From Olleya sp. Hel_I_94 (GTDB lineage Bacteria > Bacteroidota > Bacteroidia > Flavobacteriales > Flavobacteriaceae), in NCBI RefSeq assembly GCF_007827365.1, contig NZ_VISI01000002.1, positions 2,547,001 to 2,611,000 of the forward strand: a stretch of 64,000 nt of DNA, read 5' to 3'. Positions 1-9,176 of the stretch are shown piece after piece. How positions within the stretch are numbered: position 1 is the stretch's first letter; every line of letters begins with the position of its first letter. The notes below the pieces were generated by a model. The model searched no databases. It saw only the letters and a list, made by a program, of their open reading frames with translations, and was not told the origin of the DNA. The position numbers and the translations under genes are program-made.

Positions 1-524
1 CTGTTTTTAATTGGTTTAAAATTTATTTTATTGAAAATAGTGGTATGGCTTGGGGAACAAAACTAAGCGATATTTTACCATTTATGACTGATAGAACAGC
101 AAAATTAAGCTTGACAGTATTTAGAGTTTTTGCTATTATTGGTATTGGATATTGGTTAGTTAATACTATTAAAAAGCAACAATCTAAAACTTTAATATTA
201 GCATTAGTATTTATTTTTGCTGGTGCTTTAGGTAATATTTTAGACTCTGTGTTTTATGGTATTATGTTTGAAGACAGTATTAGTCAAGTTGCTTCTTTTT
301 TACCTAGTCAAGGTTATGATAGTTTATTACATGGTAAGGTTGTAGATATGTTATACTTTCCGCTATGGAAAGGCTATTTACCTGAATGGATTCCTGGAAT
401 TGGTGGTGATTATTTTACGTTTTTTGAACCTGTATTTAATATTGCAGATGTTGCAATTAGTATTGGTTTTGGAATATTAATTTTCTTTAACGGAAAAGCA
501 TTTCCAAAAAACGAACAAGATTAA
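1..524 (+). CDS. lspA: Lipoprotein signal peptidase (partial, 5' end outside window)
   Basis: Inner-membrane aspartic peptidase that removes the signal peptide of prolipoproteins below the lipidated cysteine. The reading frame is open from base 3, and the residues before the first in-window ATG (45) read FIENSGMAWG, the conserved LspA N-terminal segment. That ATG is therefore internal and the true start lies upstream of the window. The two catalytic aspartates are visible in GNILDS and FNIAD (residues 67 and 135 counted from base 45), among several hydrophobic helices. Its TAA shares bases with the stop of the convergent gene (TTAA at 521-524). A lipoprotein-processing role fits the many lipoproteins in this window. 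Confidence 0.93.
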   Translation, partial: VFNWFKIYFIENSGMAWGTKLSDILPFMTDRTAKLSLTVFRVFAIIGIGYWLVNTIKKQQSKTLILALVFIFAGALGNILDSVFYGIMFEDSISQVASFLPSQGYDSLLHGKVVDMLYFPLWKGYLPEWIPGIGGDYFTFFEPVFNIADVAISIGFGILIFFNGKAFPKNEQD

Positions 525-1084
525 AATATGTAAATCTTTTTTGGAGTTACGCAGTAATCCATAGGGATATCTCCATCAAAAACATCTTCAATTTCAGCTT
601 CAGCTTCAAAAAAGGATAAGCCAACTTTAAGGGTGTTGGGTTTGCAAGACGCTAATAAATTATCATAAAATCCTTTACCATAACCTACACGATTTCCTTT
701 TAAATCAAACGCTAAAAGCGGTAAAAATACGACGTCTATATTATGGTTTAAAATCTCAATGCCATCTATTGGCTCTGGGATATTATAATCACTTAGTTTT
801 AATGTGGTAGCGTCTGTTAGTAAATAATTGGTTAATGTGTTGTTGGTAAAATTGCTTTTAGAAACAACTATGTTTTTATCCTTTCCTGATAAGATATTTA
901 AAATATAATCGGTATTAACTTCATGTTGTGATGTGATAGTTAAAAATAAATGGTAAAAACTATAATCCCAAATAGGAAGGGTTAGTAACTGATTGGCAAT
1001 AGTAATGCTTTGTGCTTCAATTTGATCTTGATTAAGTAAGCGTCTTAGTGATTTATATTTTTTTCGTAATTCAATCTTTTTCAT
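521..1084 (-). CDS. 5-formyltetrahydrofolate cyclo-ligase
   Basis: Cytosolic ATP-dependent enzyme converting 5-formyl-THF to 5,10-methenyl-THF in folate one-carbon metabolism. The 187-residue length is normal. The N-terminus is basic (KKIELRKKY), and the C-terminal half has the family signature GNRVGYGKGFYD followed by the closing segment IPMDYCVTPKK. It is the last gene of a four-gene minus-strand operon, 6 bases after the aspartoacylase-like gene, although no metabolic link to RimK is obvious. Its stop overlaps the lspA stop. Confidence 0.93.
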   Translation of the reverse strand: MKKIELRKKYKSLRRLLNQDQIEAQSITIANQLLTLPIWDYSFYHLFLTITSQHEVNTDYILNILSGKDKNIVVSKSNFTNNTLTNYLLTDATTLKLSDYNIPEPIDGIEILNHNIDVVFLPLLAFDLKGNRVGYGKGFYDNLLASCKPNTLKVGLSFFEAEAEIEDVFDGDIPMDYCVTPKKIYIF

Positions 1085-1090
1085 CTTAAA

Positions 1091-2059
1091 CTATTTTAAG
1101 ACTTCTGTAGAGATATGAAACAATGCGTCACCTTGATAAACAATAGGTGATTGATTAATATTAATTATATAACCAGAGTGTTTTGCTTTAACAAAGTGAT
1201 TAAATTTACCATAAGGATCTGTTATGTTTCCTATGTCATCACCTATTTTAACCTCTATACCAACTTTTATAGTTGCTTTAAACATACCAGAGTGTTTAGC
1301 ACGCATCCAAGAGCTTTCGGTTATTTTAACACACTCTTTTTTAGGTTCTGTAACCTTAAATTGTCTGCGTAACATCCCAAAATGATTCATTATGCGTTTT
1401 GCACCATTAACACCTGTATTAGTAACCGTATTGTCTAAATCAAAAGATTTTCCACCTTCATAAAGTAAGATGGGTTTTCCTAATTTGTTGCACGCGTTTC
1501 TAAACGATTTATTAAGGTTTTTAGAATATAAAATAAATGGTGCTCCAAATATTTCGGCCATTACATCATCATCTTCGCTGCCTTTTTCAATACGTATTTG
1601 TGGTGCATTAAAACGATACGCACCTCCTGTATGAAAATCTACTATAAAATCTACATGTGGTACAACCTCATGTATCAACTCGTAAGCCACACGACTGGCT
1701 AATGACCCATTTTTTACTCCAGGAAACACACGGTTTAGATCACGACCATCAGGAAAAGCCCGAGCCATGTTTATAAAACCAAAAATGTTAAGTACTGGAA
1801 TACAAATTGTGGTACCTATTTTAGGTTTATTTATCCCTTTAGAGATTAGTTGTCGTACAATTTCAATACCATTAATTTCGTCACCATGTATACCTGCTGT
1901 AAATAAAATAGTAGGACCAGGTTTTTTAGAGCGTTCTATAATAATAGGAACATCTACTGGAGTTCTTGTATGTAACTTAGCAACATTAAAACTGACCTCT
2001 GCACTTTGACCAGGTTTTATAGCCTCACCTAAAATTTCTAAAACGTCGTTTGTTTGCAT
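1091..2059 (-). CDS. Succinylglutamate desuccinylase/aspartoacylase-family zinc hydrolase
   Basis: M14-like zinc hydrolase that would cleave an N-acyl or amide bond on an acidic amino acid; the substrate is unknown. The zinc site is visible as GIHGDE near residue 55 and VDFHTGG near 145. The C-terminal part, with GIEVKIGDDIG, resembles a barrel-like domain. I place the start at ATG 2059. A TTG at 2062 directly abutting the rimK stop is the alternative and adds one residue. It sits next to rimK and a RimB-like protease, a grouping known from other bacteria. I infer that it acts on glutamate or glutamyl products of that system. Confidence 0.85.
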   Translation of the reverse strand: MQTNDVLEILGEAIKPGQSAEVSFNVAKLHTRTPVDVPIIIERSKKPGPTILFTAGIHGDEINGIEIVRQLISKGINKPKIGTTICIPVLNIFGFINMARAFPDGRDLNRVFPGVKNGSLASRVAYELIHEVVPHVDFIVDFHTGGAYRFNAPQIRIEKGSEDDDVMAEIFGAPFILYSKNLNKSFRNACNKLGKPILLYEGGKSFDLDNTVTNTGVNGAKRIMNHFGMLRRQFKVTEPKKECVKITESSWMRAKHSGMFKATIKVGIEVKIGDDIGNITDPYGKFNHFVKAKHSGYIININQSPIVYQGDALFHISTEVLK

Positions 2060-2062
2060 CAA

Positions 2063-2941
2063 TTATTTTTTGGTATTTCTTTCTATGTAATTAATAATGC
2101 TTTTAGCAATGTTTTTACCTGTAGCATTTTCAATACCTTCCAAACCAGGACTAGAGTTAACTTCTAGTAATAAAGGACCTCTGTCCGATTGTAGCATGTC
2201 AACACCACATACTGGTAGCTTCAATGCTTGTGACGCTTTCATTGCAACGCTTAATTCAGCTTCACTTAATTTAATAATTTGTGCATTTCCACCACGATGT
2301 AAATTAGATCTAAATTCACCTTCTTTACCTTGGCGTTTCATAGCTCCAACAACTTGACCGTCAACTACAAGTGCACGTAAATCAGCACCTTTAGCTTCTT
2401 TTATAAATTCTTGAACAATTACTCTAGCTTCCAAGCCATTAAAGGCTTCTAAAACAGATTCGGCAGCATTTTTGCTTTCAGCTAACACAACTCCTAAACC
2501 TTGTGTGCCTTCTAATAATTTAATAATTACTGGCACGCCACCTACATGTTCTATAACTTCTTCAACGTCTCTAGAGTAGTTTGTAAAAACCGTTTTTGGC
2601 ATTCCAATTCCGGCTTTACTTAATCTTTGTAAACTTTTAAGCTTATCTCTAGATCTTAAAATAGCTTCAGAAGATGCTGTTGTAAAAACATTCATCATTT
2701 CAAATTGCCTTACCACAGCGCAACCATAAAAAGTTATTGAAGCACCAATACGTGGTATAATAGCATCTACATAATCTAAATAACGATCTTTGTAGTAGAT
2801 GGTTGGTTTTTCTTTTTCAATAATAATATCACATTTTAAAGGATCTATTATTTCTATTTTGTGGCCTCTATTTTCGCCTTCTTCAACTAAACGGTCTGTG
2901 GAGTATAAGTTAGCGTTTCTAGATAAAATTACAATGTTCAT
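2063..2941 (-). CDS. rimK: RimK-type ATP-grasp alpha-L-glutamate ligase
   Basis: ATP-grasp ligase of the RimK family, which adds glutamate residues to the C-terminus of ribosomal protein S6. The 292 residues show the ATP-binding stretch [20 protein letters not shown] near residue 140, [15 protein letters not shown], and the metal/ATP-binding [13 protein letters not shown] near the end. The stop of the upstream protease gene and this ATG abut with no gap, so the two are probably co-translated. Conservation of the set protease-RimK-acylase suggests a dedicated modification/de-modification unit. S6 as the target is by family analogy and not shown here. Confidence 0.92.
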   Translation of the reverse strand: MNIVILSRNANLYSTDRLVEEGENRGHKIEIIDPLKCDIIIEKEKPTIYYKDRYLDYVDAIIPRIGASITFYGCAVVRQFEMMNVFTTASSEAILRSRDKLKSLQRLSKAGIGMPKTVFTNYSRDVEEVIEHVGGVPVIIKLLEGTQGLGVVLAESKNAAESVLEAFNGLEARVIVQEFIKEAKGADLRALVVDGQVVGAMKRQGKEGEFRSNLHRGGNAQIIKLSEAELSVAMKASQALKLPVCGVDMLQSDRGPLLLEVNSSPGLEGIENATGKNIAKSIINYIERNTKK

Positions 2942-3364
2942 TTATTTATTATAGTTAAAGGATTGGTTTTGTATATCGACATCTACTAAAAATTTTCGTT
3001 TTAAAAACTGTCTACCAATTAAAACCGGAAATCTCATATCGTCTCTTGTGCTTAAAGTTAAGTTAATCTTGTATGTTTTACCAAAAAAAACAACATCTGT
3101 TTTTATTTTATAACGGTTTTCTACAAAACCATTGCTGCTTTTTACATCAGTAAAAGTGTAATCTTTAAAAACTTTAGTTTTACTATTAAAATTAGGATGA
3201 CCTTTGCTGTAAAATGTGCAATGTAAGCCATCTTCTTTAACTTCTACCAGAGAGCAGTGTATTGCAGACGTGTAAGCACCTGTATCTATTTTGCAGTCTA
3301 TTTCAAAAAGATCTAACACTGGAAAGTTAATTTTGTCTGTTCTTCCTATGGTTTTTTTTGTCAT
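2942..3364 (-). CDS. RimB-like retropepsin-fold protease (RimK/LysX-associated)
   Basis: Single-domain aspartic-protease-like protein of 140 residues. The retropepsin signature CKIDTGAYTSA is at about residues 24-34 and the closing strand FPVLIGRQFL near 112-121. Members next to rimK (RimB in Pseudomonas, by established knowledge) act on RimK or on glutamylated S6. It is the first gene of the rimB-rimK-acylase-cyclo-ligase operon, transcribed away from uvrC. No clear TAnnTTTG box was found on its strand in the divergent spacer 3365-3512. The protein has no signal peptide, so it acts in the cytosol. Confidence 0.85.
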   Translation of the reverse strand: MTKKTIGRTDKINFPVLDLFEIDCKIDTGAYTSAIHCSLVEVKEDGLHCTFYSKGHPNFNSKTKVFKDYTFTDVKSSNGFVENRYKIKTDVVFFGKTYKINLTLSTRDDMRFPVLIGRQFLKRKFLVDVDIQNQSFNYNK

Positions 3365-3468
3365 GTGTAAAGTTTAAAAAGAGGTGCAAGGTACTAAATA
3401 ACTAAGCGTGATTAATTTATTTTTAGGTTAAAATTTAGCCGATAAAGGTTAAGTTGTTTTTAAATAAT

Positions 3469-3476
3469 TACCTTTG
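3469..3476 (+). promoter_or_regulatory. -7 promoter box TAccTTTG for uvrC
   Basis: Perfect match to the Bacteroidota -7 consensus TAnnTTTG, 36 bases before the ATG at 3513. It overlaps a TTG that could otherwise be read as the uvrC start. A protein starting inside the promoter is implausible, so this box decides the start. No convincing -33 TTG at the usual distance was seen. Confidence 0.5.
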
Positions 3477-3512
3477 AATAACTATCAATTTTCTTCGATT
3501 TTAAAGTGTAAG

Positions 3513-5306
3513 ATGAGTCAAACTTCTTTAGATGTACAACTTAAAACCCTTCCAGAATCACCTGGAGTTTATCAGTATTTTGATACAGAAGGTACAATAA
3601 TATACATTGGTAAAGCAAAAAATTTAAAGAAGAGAGTAAGTTCGTATTTTACAAAAACTCACGAAAATGGTAAAACTAGAGTTTTAGTAAAACGTATTGC
3701 TAACATTAAACACATTGTTGTACAGACAGAAACAGATGCGCTTTTATTAGAAAACAACCTAATTAAAAAACATAGACCACGTTATAATGTTTTACTAAAA
3801 GACGATAAAAGCTACCCATGGATTTGTATAAAAAAAGAGCGCTTTCCAAGAGTATTTAGTACAAGACGCTATATAAAAGATGGAAGCGAATATTTTGGAC
3901 CTTACACCAATATTAAAACGGTTTATACCTTATTAGATTTAATTAAAGGCTTGTATCAAATTAGAACATGTAATTATGATTTGGCTGAAAGCAAAATCGA
4001 GTCAGGAAAATATAAAGTATGCCTAGAGTATCATTTAGGGAACTGTAAAGGACCTTGCGAAGGTTATGAGGATGAGGAAAGTTATAACCAAAACATAAAG
4101 GCAATTAGAGAAATTTTAAAAGGAAATTTTAAAGAGTCTTTAGGCGAATTTAAAGCCCAAATGAGCCAATATGCGCAAGACATGCAATTTGAAGAAGCTC
4201 AAAAAATTAAAGAAAAAATTCAGGTTCTAGAAAACTATCAAGCCAAATCTACTATTGTAAACCCTAAGATTAGCAATGTGGATGTGTTTTCCATAGTTAG
4301 TGATGCAGGTCATGGCTATATTAACTTTTTGCAATTATCATATGGGTCAATTATTAGGTCACATACTTTAGAGATTAAAAAGAAGTTAGACGAAACTGAT
4401 AAAACCTTACTAGAATTAGCAATTGTAGAAATCCGAGCACGTTTTAACTCAAGGTCTAAAGAAGTTTACGTACCTTTTAAAGTAGATTTAGGTCAAGATA
4501 TAAAAGTAACTATTCCACAATTAGGAGATAAAAAACATATCTTAGACTTATCCGTTAGAAATGCCAAATATTACAGATTAGAGCGTTTTAAACAAGTAAA
4601 AATTACAGATCCAGATCGTCATGCTAATCGTATCATGGCACAAATGAAGGTGGATTTGCGATTAGGTGAGGAGCCAAGACATATCGAGTGTTTTGATAAC
4701 TCTAACATACAAGGGACAAATCCAGTAGCAGCTTGTGTTGTGTTTAAAAACGGAAAGCCTAGTAAAAAAGATTATCGTCACTTTAATATCAAAACAGTAG
4801 AAGGTCCTGATGATTTTGCCTCAATGGAAGAAGTGGTATTTAGACGCTACAAACGTTTGTTAGAAGAAAAACAACCTTTACCACAATTGATAATTATTGA
4901 TGGAGGAAAAGGGCAATTATCTTCAGCTTTAAAAAGTTTAGATGCTTTAGGGTTAAGAGGAAAAATAGCCATTATAGGAATTGCAAAACGATTAGAAGAA
5001 TTATTCTATCCAGACGATCCAATTCCCTTATATTTAGATAAAAAATCAGAAACACTAAAAATAATACAACAATTACGTAATGAAGCCCATCGCTTTGGGA
5101 TAGAGCATCATCGTAACAAACGAAGCAAACAAGCATTAAATACAGAAATGGAAACCATTCCTGGTATTGGAGAAAAAACAATTGTAGAATTATTAAAAGT
5201 ATTTAAGTCTGCAAAGCGAATTTCAAATGCTAAAATTGACGAGCTAGAAGAGGTTGTCGGAAATTCTAGAGCAACAAAAATTTATAATTATTACCATAAA
5301 GAATGA
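3513..5306 (+). CDS. uvrC: Excinuclease ABC subunit C
   Basis: Nuclease subunit of UvrABC nucleotide excision repair, making both incisions around a lesion. The 597 residues show the GIY-YIG domain (SPGVYQYF, IIYIGKAKNL) at about 12-40. They also show a cysteine cluster near 165-185, the UvrB-interacting UVR segment EEAQKIKEKIQ near 225, the RNase H-like second nuclease domain (ECFDNSNIQG, LIIIDGGKGQL), and a terminal helix-hairpin-helix (IPGIGEKT). I use ATG 3513 (MSQTSLDVQ) rather than the in-frame TTG at 3474, which lies in the promoter box. Its stop overlaps the next ATG by 4 bases (ATGA), implying translational coupling to the patatin gene. Confidence 0.96.
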   Translation: MSQTSLDVQLKTLPESPGVYQYFDTEGTIIYIGKAKNLKKRVSSYFTKTHENGKTRVLVKRIANIKHIVVQTETDALLLENNLIKKHRPRYNVLLKDDKSYPWICIKKERFPRVFSTRRYIKDGSEYFGPYTNIKTVYTLLDLIKGLYQIRTCNYDLAESKIESGKYKVCLEYHLGNCKGPCEGYEDEESYNQNIKAIREILKGNFKESLGEFKAQMSQYAQDMQFEEAQKIKEKIQVLENYQAKSTIVNPKISNVDVFSIVSDAGHGYINFLQLSYGSIIRSHTLEIKKKLDETDKTLLELAIVEIRARFNSRSKEVYVPFKVDLGQDIKVTIPQLGDKKHILDLSVRNAKYYRLERFKQVKITDPDRHANRIMAQMKVDLRLGEEPRHIECFDNSNIQGTNPVAACVVFKNGKPSKKDYRHFNIKTVEGPDDFASMEEVVFRRYKRLLEEKQPLPQLIIIDGGKGQLSSALKSLDALGLRGKIAIIGIAKRLEELFYPDDPIPLYLDKKSETLKIIQQLRNEAHRFGIEHHRNKRSKQALNTEMETIPGIGEKTIVELLKVFKSAKRISNAKIDELEEVVGNSRATKIYNYYHKE

Positions 5307-7537
5307 AACAGATATACATTATAATTGTAACATTATTAGCGTTAAGTACAAATCTTAACGCGCAAGAAACACAAGCTGCAGAGCCAAAGGTTGGGCTAGT
5401 CCTAAGTGGTGGTGGTGCCAAAGGTTTTGCTCACATTGGTGTTTTAAAAGTTGTAGACAGTTTAGGGATTAGGGTAGACTATATTGCTGGGACAAGTATG
5501 GGAGCAATTATTGGGTCACTTTATGCTTCAGGATATTCAGGTAAACAATTAGATTCTATTTTTAAAGGCGTAAATTTTGATGACATTTTAAATGATAATA
5601 TCCCAAGATCAGCTAAGTCAACTTATGAAAGAGAAATTTCAGAAAGATACGCAATAACACTACCCTTTGATCATCTTAAAGTAAAGCTGCCAACAGCATT
5701 ATCCAAAGGGCAAAACACCTTTAATTTATTAACAAAATTGTTGCTTCATGTAAGTAGTGAGGATGACTTTTCTAAATTACCAATACCTTTTTTCTGTATT
5801 GCTACAGATGTAGAAACAGGTCAGCAAGTTATTTTAGATAAAGGTAATTTACCACAAGCAGTTAAAGCATCCGGAGCTTTTCCTTCATTATTTCAACCAG
5901 TAGATATTGATGGTAAATTGTTAATCGATGGTGGTGTTGTAAATAATTACCCAATAAAAGAGTTAAAAGCAAAAGGCATGGATATTATTATTGGTGTAGA
6001 CGTGCAAGATGGATTAGCCAATAGAACAGATCTGTCTTCAGCACCACAAATTTTATTTCAGATAAATAATTTTAGAACCATTAATGACATGAAAATCAAG
6101 TCTAAAATGACTGATATTTATATTAAACCAGATATTTCTAAATTTAATGTCGTGTCTTTTGACGACGGAAATCAAATAATTCACAATGGAGAAGTTGCTG
6201 CAAAAAAAGAAATAGATGTTTTAAAACAATTAAAAGCAAAGCAACATTACACACCAAGTAAAAAGCAAACAGACCTGTCTCCAGATAGTTTACAAATTAA
6301 TTATATAGAAACTAACGGAATAGATAAATACACAAGATCTTACATCCTAGGAAAATTAAAAATCAGACCTTACAGCAAAATTTCATACAACGACCTATCA
6401 GAAGGCGCTAACAATATTGTAGCAACCAATAACTTTGATAGCTTTTTTTACGAGTTAAAACCAGAACAAGACAATACTTATAAGATAATTACCAATGTGT
6501 CTGAAACTAAAAAAGCAACCTTTTTAAAATTAGGATTACACTACGATGATTTATATAAAAGTGCAATTTTGGCCAACATAACTAAAAAGCAATTTTTATT
6601 AAAAAACGATGTAGTGTCAATGGATTTTATAATAGGTGACCACGTTAGGTACAACTTGGATTACTTTATAGATAAAGGGATATATTGGAGTGTTGGTTTA
6701 AAATCAAGGTATAACGAGTTTAGTCAGGGCATTGTAGCTAACGCATTTTTAACACCAACACAAATTAACACAACAGGTGTAAATAAAATAAATGCCGAGC
6801 TCTCAGACTTTAATAACCAAGTTTACCTACAAACCCTTTTTAGAAATGATTTAGTATTGTCACTAGGTGTTGAGCATAAAAAATTAAGAGTAAAAACCGA
6901 AACTATTTTATCCTCAGAAGATGAAAAAGAAACACTATTTGAAAACAGTAACTATGTCAGTCTTTTTGGAGAATTAAAATACGATACCTACGATAGTAAA
7001 TACTTCCCAACAGAAGGCGTGCTTTTCTCTGCGCAAGGTAATCACTATGTGTATTCCTCAGATTTTTCAAGCACATTTTCTCCATTTACAATTCTAAAAG
7101 CAGAGTTAGGATATGCTTTCAAAGTATCAGATAAATTATCATTTAACTTAGTCACAGATGGAGGATTTAAAATAAACCCTAAAGCAAATCGCTTTTTAGA
7201 CTTTGTACTAGGTGGTTATGGTAATAATTTTATCAATAATTTTAAACCCTTTTACGGATACGATTTTCTGTCCATAGCAGCAGATTCTTACATTAAAGGA
7301 GGCGTAAGTTTAGATTATCAGTTTTTACCTAAAAATCACATAATGGTAGCAGCAAACTATGCCAATGTAGAAGACAGGTTGTTTGATGGTACAGATTGGT
7401 TTTCATGGCCAGAATATTCAGGATACGCAGTAGGTTATTCGTTTGAATCCTTCTTGGGTCCCATAGAAGCTAAGTATACCATCTCTCCAGAGACTAAACA
7501 AAGCTATTGGTTTTTTAACTTAGGGTATTGGTTTTAA
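5303..7537 (+). CDS. Patatin-like phospholipase with outer-membrane barrel (PlpD/type Vd-like)
   Basis: Serine lipase with a Ser-Asp dyad fused to an outer-membrane barrel. A signal peptide ends near residue 20 (NLNA). The patatin domain has the oxyanion loop SGGGAKG at 35-41, the nucleophile elbow GTSMG with Ser65, and the DGG Asp in LLIDGGVVNNYP near 209. Residues about 330-400 look like one POTRA repeat (INYIETNGI). From about 400 to 744 alternating strands end in an aromatic residue (NLGYWF), typical of a 16-strand barrel. The family is known to place a phospholipase at or beyond the outer membrane. The 744-residue length fits. It overlaps uvrC by 4 bases, and a structured repeat begins 2 bases after its stop. 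Confidence 0.9.
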   Translation: MKQIYIIIVTLLALSTNLNAQETQAAEPKVGLVLSGGGAKGFAHIGVLKVVDSLGIRVDYIAGTSMGAIIGSLYASGYSGKQLDSIFKGVNFDDILNDNIPRSAKSTYEREISERYAITLPFDHLKVKLPTALSKGQNTFNLLTKLLLHVSSEDDFSKLPIPFFCIATDVETGQQVILDKGNLPQAVKASGAFPSLFQPVDIDGKLLIDGGVVNNYPIKELKAKGMDIIIGVDVQDGLANRTDLSSAPQILFQINNFRTINDMKIKSKMTDIYIKPDISKFNVVSFDDGNQIIHNGEVAAKKEIDVLKQLKAKQHYTPSKKQTDLSPDSLQINYIETNGIDKYTRSYILGKLKIRPYSKISYNDLSEGANNIVATNNFDSFFYELKPEQDNTYKIITNVSETKKATFLKLGLHYDDLYKSAILANITKKQFLLKNDVVSMDFIIGDHVRYNLDYFIDKGIYWSVGLKSRYNEFSQGIVANAFLTPTQINTTGVNKINAELSDFNNQVYLQTLFRNDLVLSLGVEHKKLRVKTETILSSEDEKETLFENSNYVSLFGELKYDTYDSKYFPTEGVLFSAQGNHYVYSSDFSSTFSPFTILKAELGYAFKVSDKLSFNLVTDGGFKINPKANRFLDFVLGGYGNNFINNFKPFYGYDFLSIAADSYIKGGVSLDYQFLPKNHIMVAANYANVEDRLFDGTDWFSWPEYSGYAVGYSFESFLGPIEAKYTISPETKQSYWFFNLGYWF

Positions 7538-7539
7538 TT

Positions 7540-7651
7540 GGGCGTTTTGTACTTAAACCTTTAAGGGTTTAAATACAACCAGGTCATCCATTATATCTTT
7601 TTTTGCCATATATGGCAGCAAAAAAAGGATGCCATTACTACCCTTAACGCA
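7540..7651 (+). repeat. Structured intergenic repeat, copy 1
   Basis: Begins GGGCGTT two bases after the patatin stop and ends TAACGCA. Hairpin 1 (about 7552-7573) pairs TTAAACC with GGGTTTAA. The larger hairpin (about 7595-7630) has seven T, the palindrome TGCCATATATGGCA and seven A. The 3' half matches the copy at 62517-62607 on the other strand almost base for base. It may act as a 3' end or terminator for the patatin transcript, or be a small non-autonomous mobile or REP-like element. No target-site duplication was identified. The rest of the spacer 7538-7875 holds only a 21-codon ORF (7730-7795) and nothing else recognised. Confidence 0.8.
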
Positions 7652-7875
7652 AGGTTAGGCGCAACGGTCTCTTTTTTCAATTTAAAAACACTTCCTAAAC
7701 TCATAAAATTTTACGATATTTGTTACACTATGAAGACAATTTGGAGCGATTTATTATCACATTTAAAATTCTTGATTAAGCGTAATCCAGAGTGATCTTT
7801 CTTCCTTGTTAAGCATTTAGTAAAGCGTCACAAGTTTCTTAGACGTTATTTTTTTCAATTTAAAACTATAACAAA

Positions 7876-9036
7876 ATGCCATTTTATCATAAACTAGGAA
7901 AAATACCACCAAAAAGACACACACAGTTTAGAAAAGCGGACGGGACATTGTACGCAGAACAGTTATTTGGTACCATAGGATTTGACGGTATGTCAACAAA
8001 CTCCTATCACGAGCATAGACCAACACAGGTAAAGGAAATTAAAAAACAATACAGTGTTGCACCAAAAATTGCTAAAAAAAACCACATACAATCCTACCGT
8101 TTAAAAGGGTTTCAAGTCAAACCAGAAAACGATTATTTACAATCTCGTAAAACAGTACTTATAAACAGCGATTGTAGTATCATTTTAGCAGCACCAAAAC
8201 AATCAACAACAGATTATTTTTATAAAAATACAGACGCAGACGAGCTTATTTTTGTCCACAAAGGTACCGGAAAACTGCGCACACACTTAGGTAACCTAGA
8301 CTTCAAATACGGAGACTATCTTTTAGTACCAAGAGGTGTAATTTATAAAATGGATTTTGACACTGAGGATAATCGTTTGTTTATTGTCGAGTCTAAAAGA
8401 CCAATTTACACACCCAAACGTTACCGTAATTGGTTTGGACAATTATTAGAGCATTCGCCATTTTGCGAACGTGATTTAAGACAACCACAAGAATTAGAAA
8501 CACATGACCAAAAAGGAGACTTTTTAATAAAAGTTAAAAAGCAAGACGATATTTTTGAAATGGTTTATGCAACACACCCTTTTGATGTTGTAGGTTATGA
8601 CGGTTACAACTATCCATATGCGTTTTCAATCCATGATTTTGAGCCCATAACAGGACGTATCCACCAACCACCACCAGTGCACCAAACTTTTGAGACAGAT
8701 GCATTTGTTGTTTGTAGTTTTGTGCCAAGACTGTACGATTATCATCCAGATAGTATTCCTGCACCTTACAATCATAGTAATATAGATAGTGATGAGGTAT
8801 TGTATTACGTTGACGGAGATTTTATGTCTAGAAACGATATTGATGCAGGACATATATCCTTGCATCCAGCAGGAATACCACATGGTCCACACCCAGGAGC
8901 AACAGAGCGTAGCATTGGGAAAGTAAAAACAGACGAGCTAGCAGTAATGGTAGACACGTTTAAACCATTAATGGTCACTGAGGAAGCACTTAAAATAGCA
9001 GACGAAGACTATTACAAATCGTGGCTAGACCATTAA
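7876..9036 (+). CDS. hmgA: Homogentisate 1,2-dioxygenase
   Basis: Non-heme Fe(II) ring-cleaving dioxygenase that turns homogentisate into maleylacetoacetate in tyrosine and phenylalanine breakdown. The 386-residue cupin protein opens with MPFYHKLG and HTQFRKADGTL. It carries the C-terminal metal-ligand region: NIDSDEVLYYVDG followed by HPAGIPHGPHPGA, supplying His and Glu ligands. It is the shorter flavobacterial/Gram-negative type. hppD, the preceding pathway step, lies 140 bases downstream on the same strand. Genes for fumarylacetoacetase and maleylacetoacetate isomerase are not in this window. Confidence 0.93.
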   Translation: MPFYHKLGKIPPKRHTQFRKADGTLYAEQLFGTIGFDGMSTNSYHEHRPTQVKEIKKQYSVAPKIAKKNHIQSYRLKGFQVKPENDYLQSRKTVLINSDCSIILAAPKQSTTDYFYKNTDADELIFVHKGTGKLRTHLGNLDFKYGDYLLVPRGVIYKMDFDTEDNRLFIVESKRPIYTPKRYRNWFGQLLEHSPFCERDLRQPQELETHDQKGDFLIKVKKQDDIFEMVYATHPFDVVGYDGYNYPYAFSIHDFEPITGRIHQPPPVHQTFETDAFVVCSFVPRLYDYHPDSIPAPYNHSNIDSDEVLYYVDGDFMSRNDIDAGHISLHPAGIPHGPHPGATERSIGKVKTDELAVMVDTFKPLMVTEEALKIADEDYYKSWLDH

Positions 9037-9176
9037 AATTAAAAAAGATTTCAAAACAATAATTAATTAAGATCGAATTAAAAATTCAAGAATTTTAAAA
9101 GACTACTAAAGTGTTATTTAATAACCACATAATCTTTTGTTCTTGTTGCTATATTCTTTCTTCTATATAAAGTATT

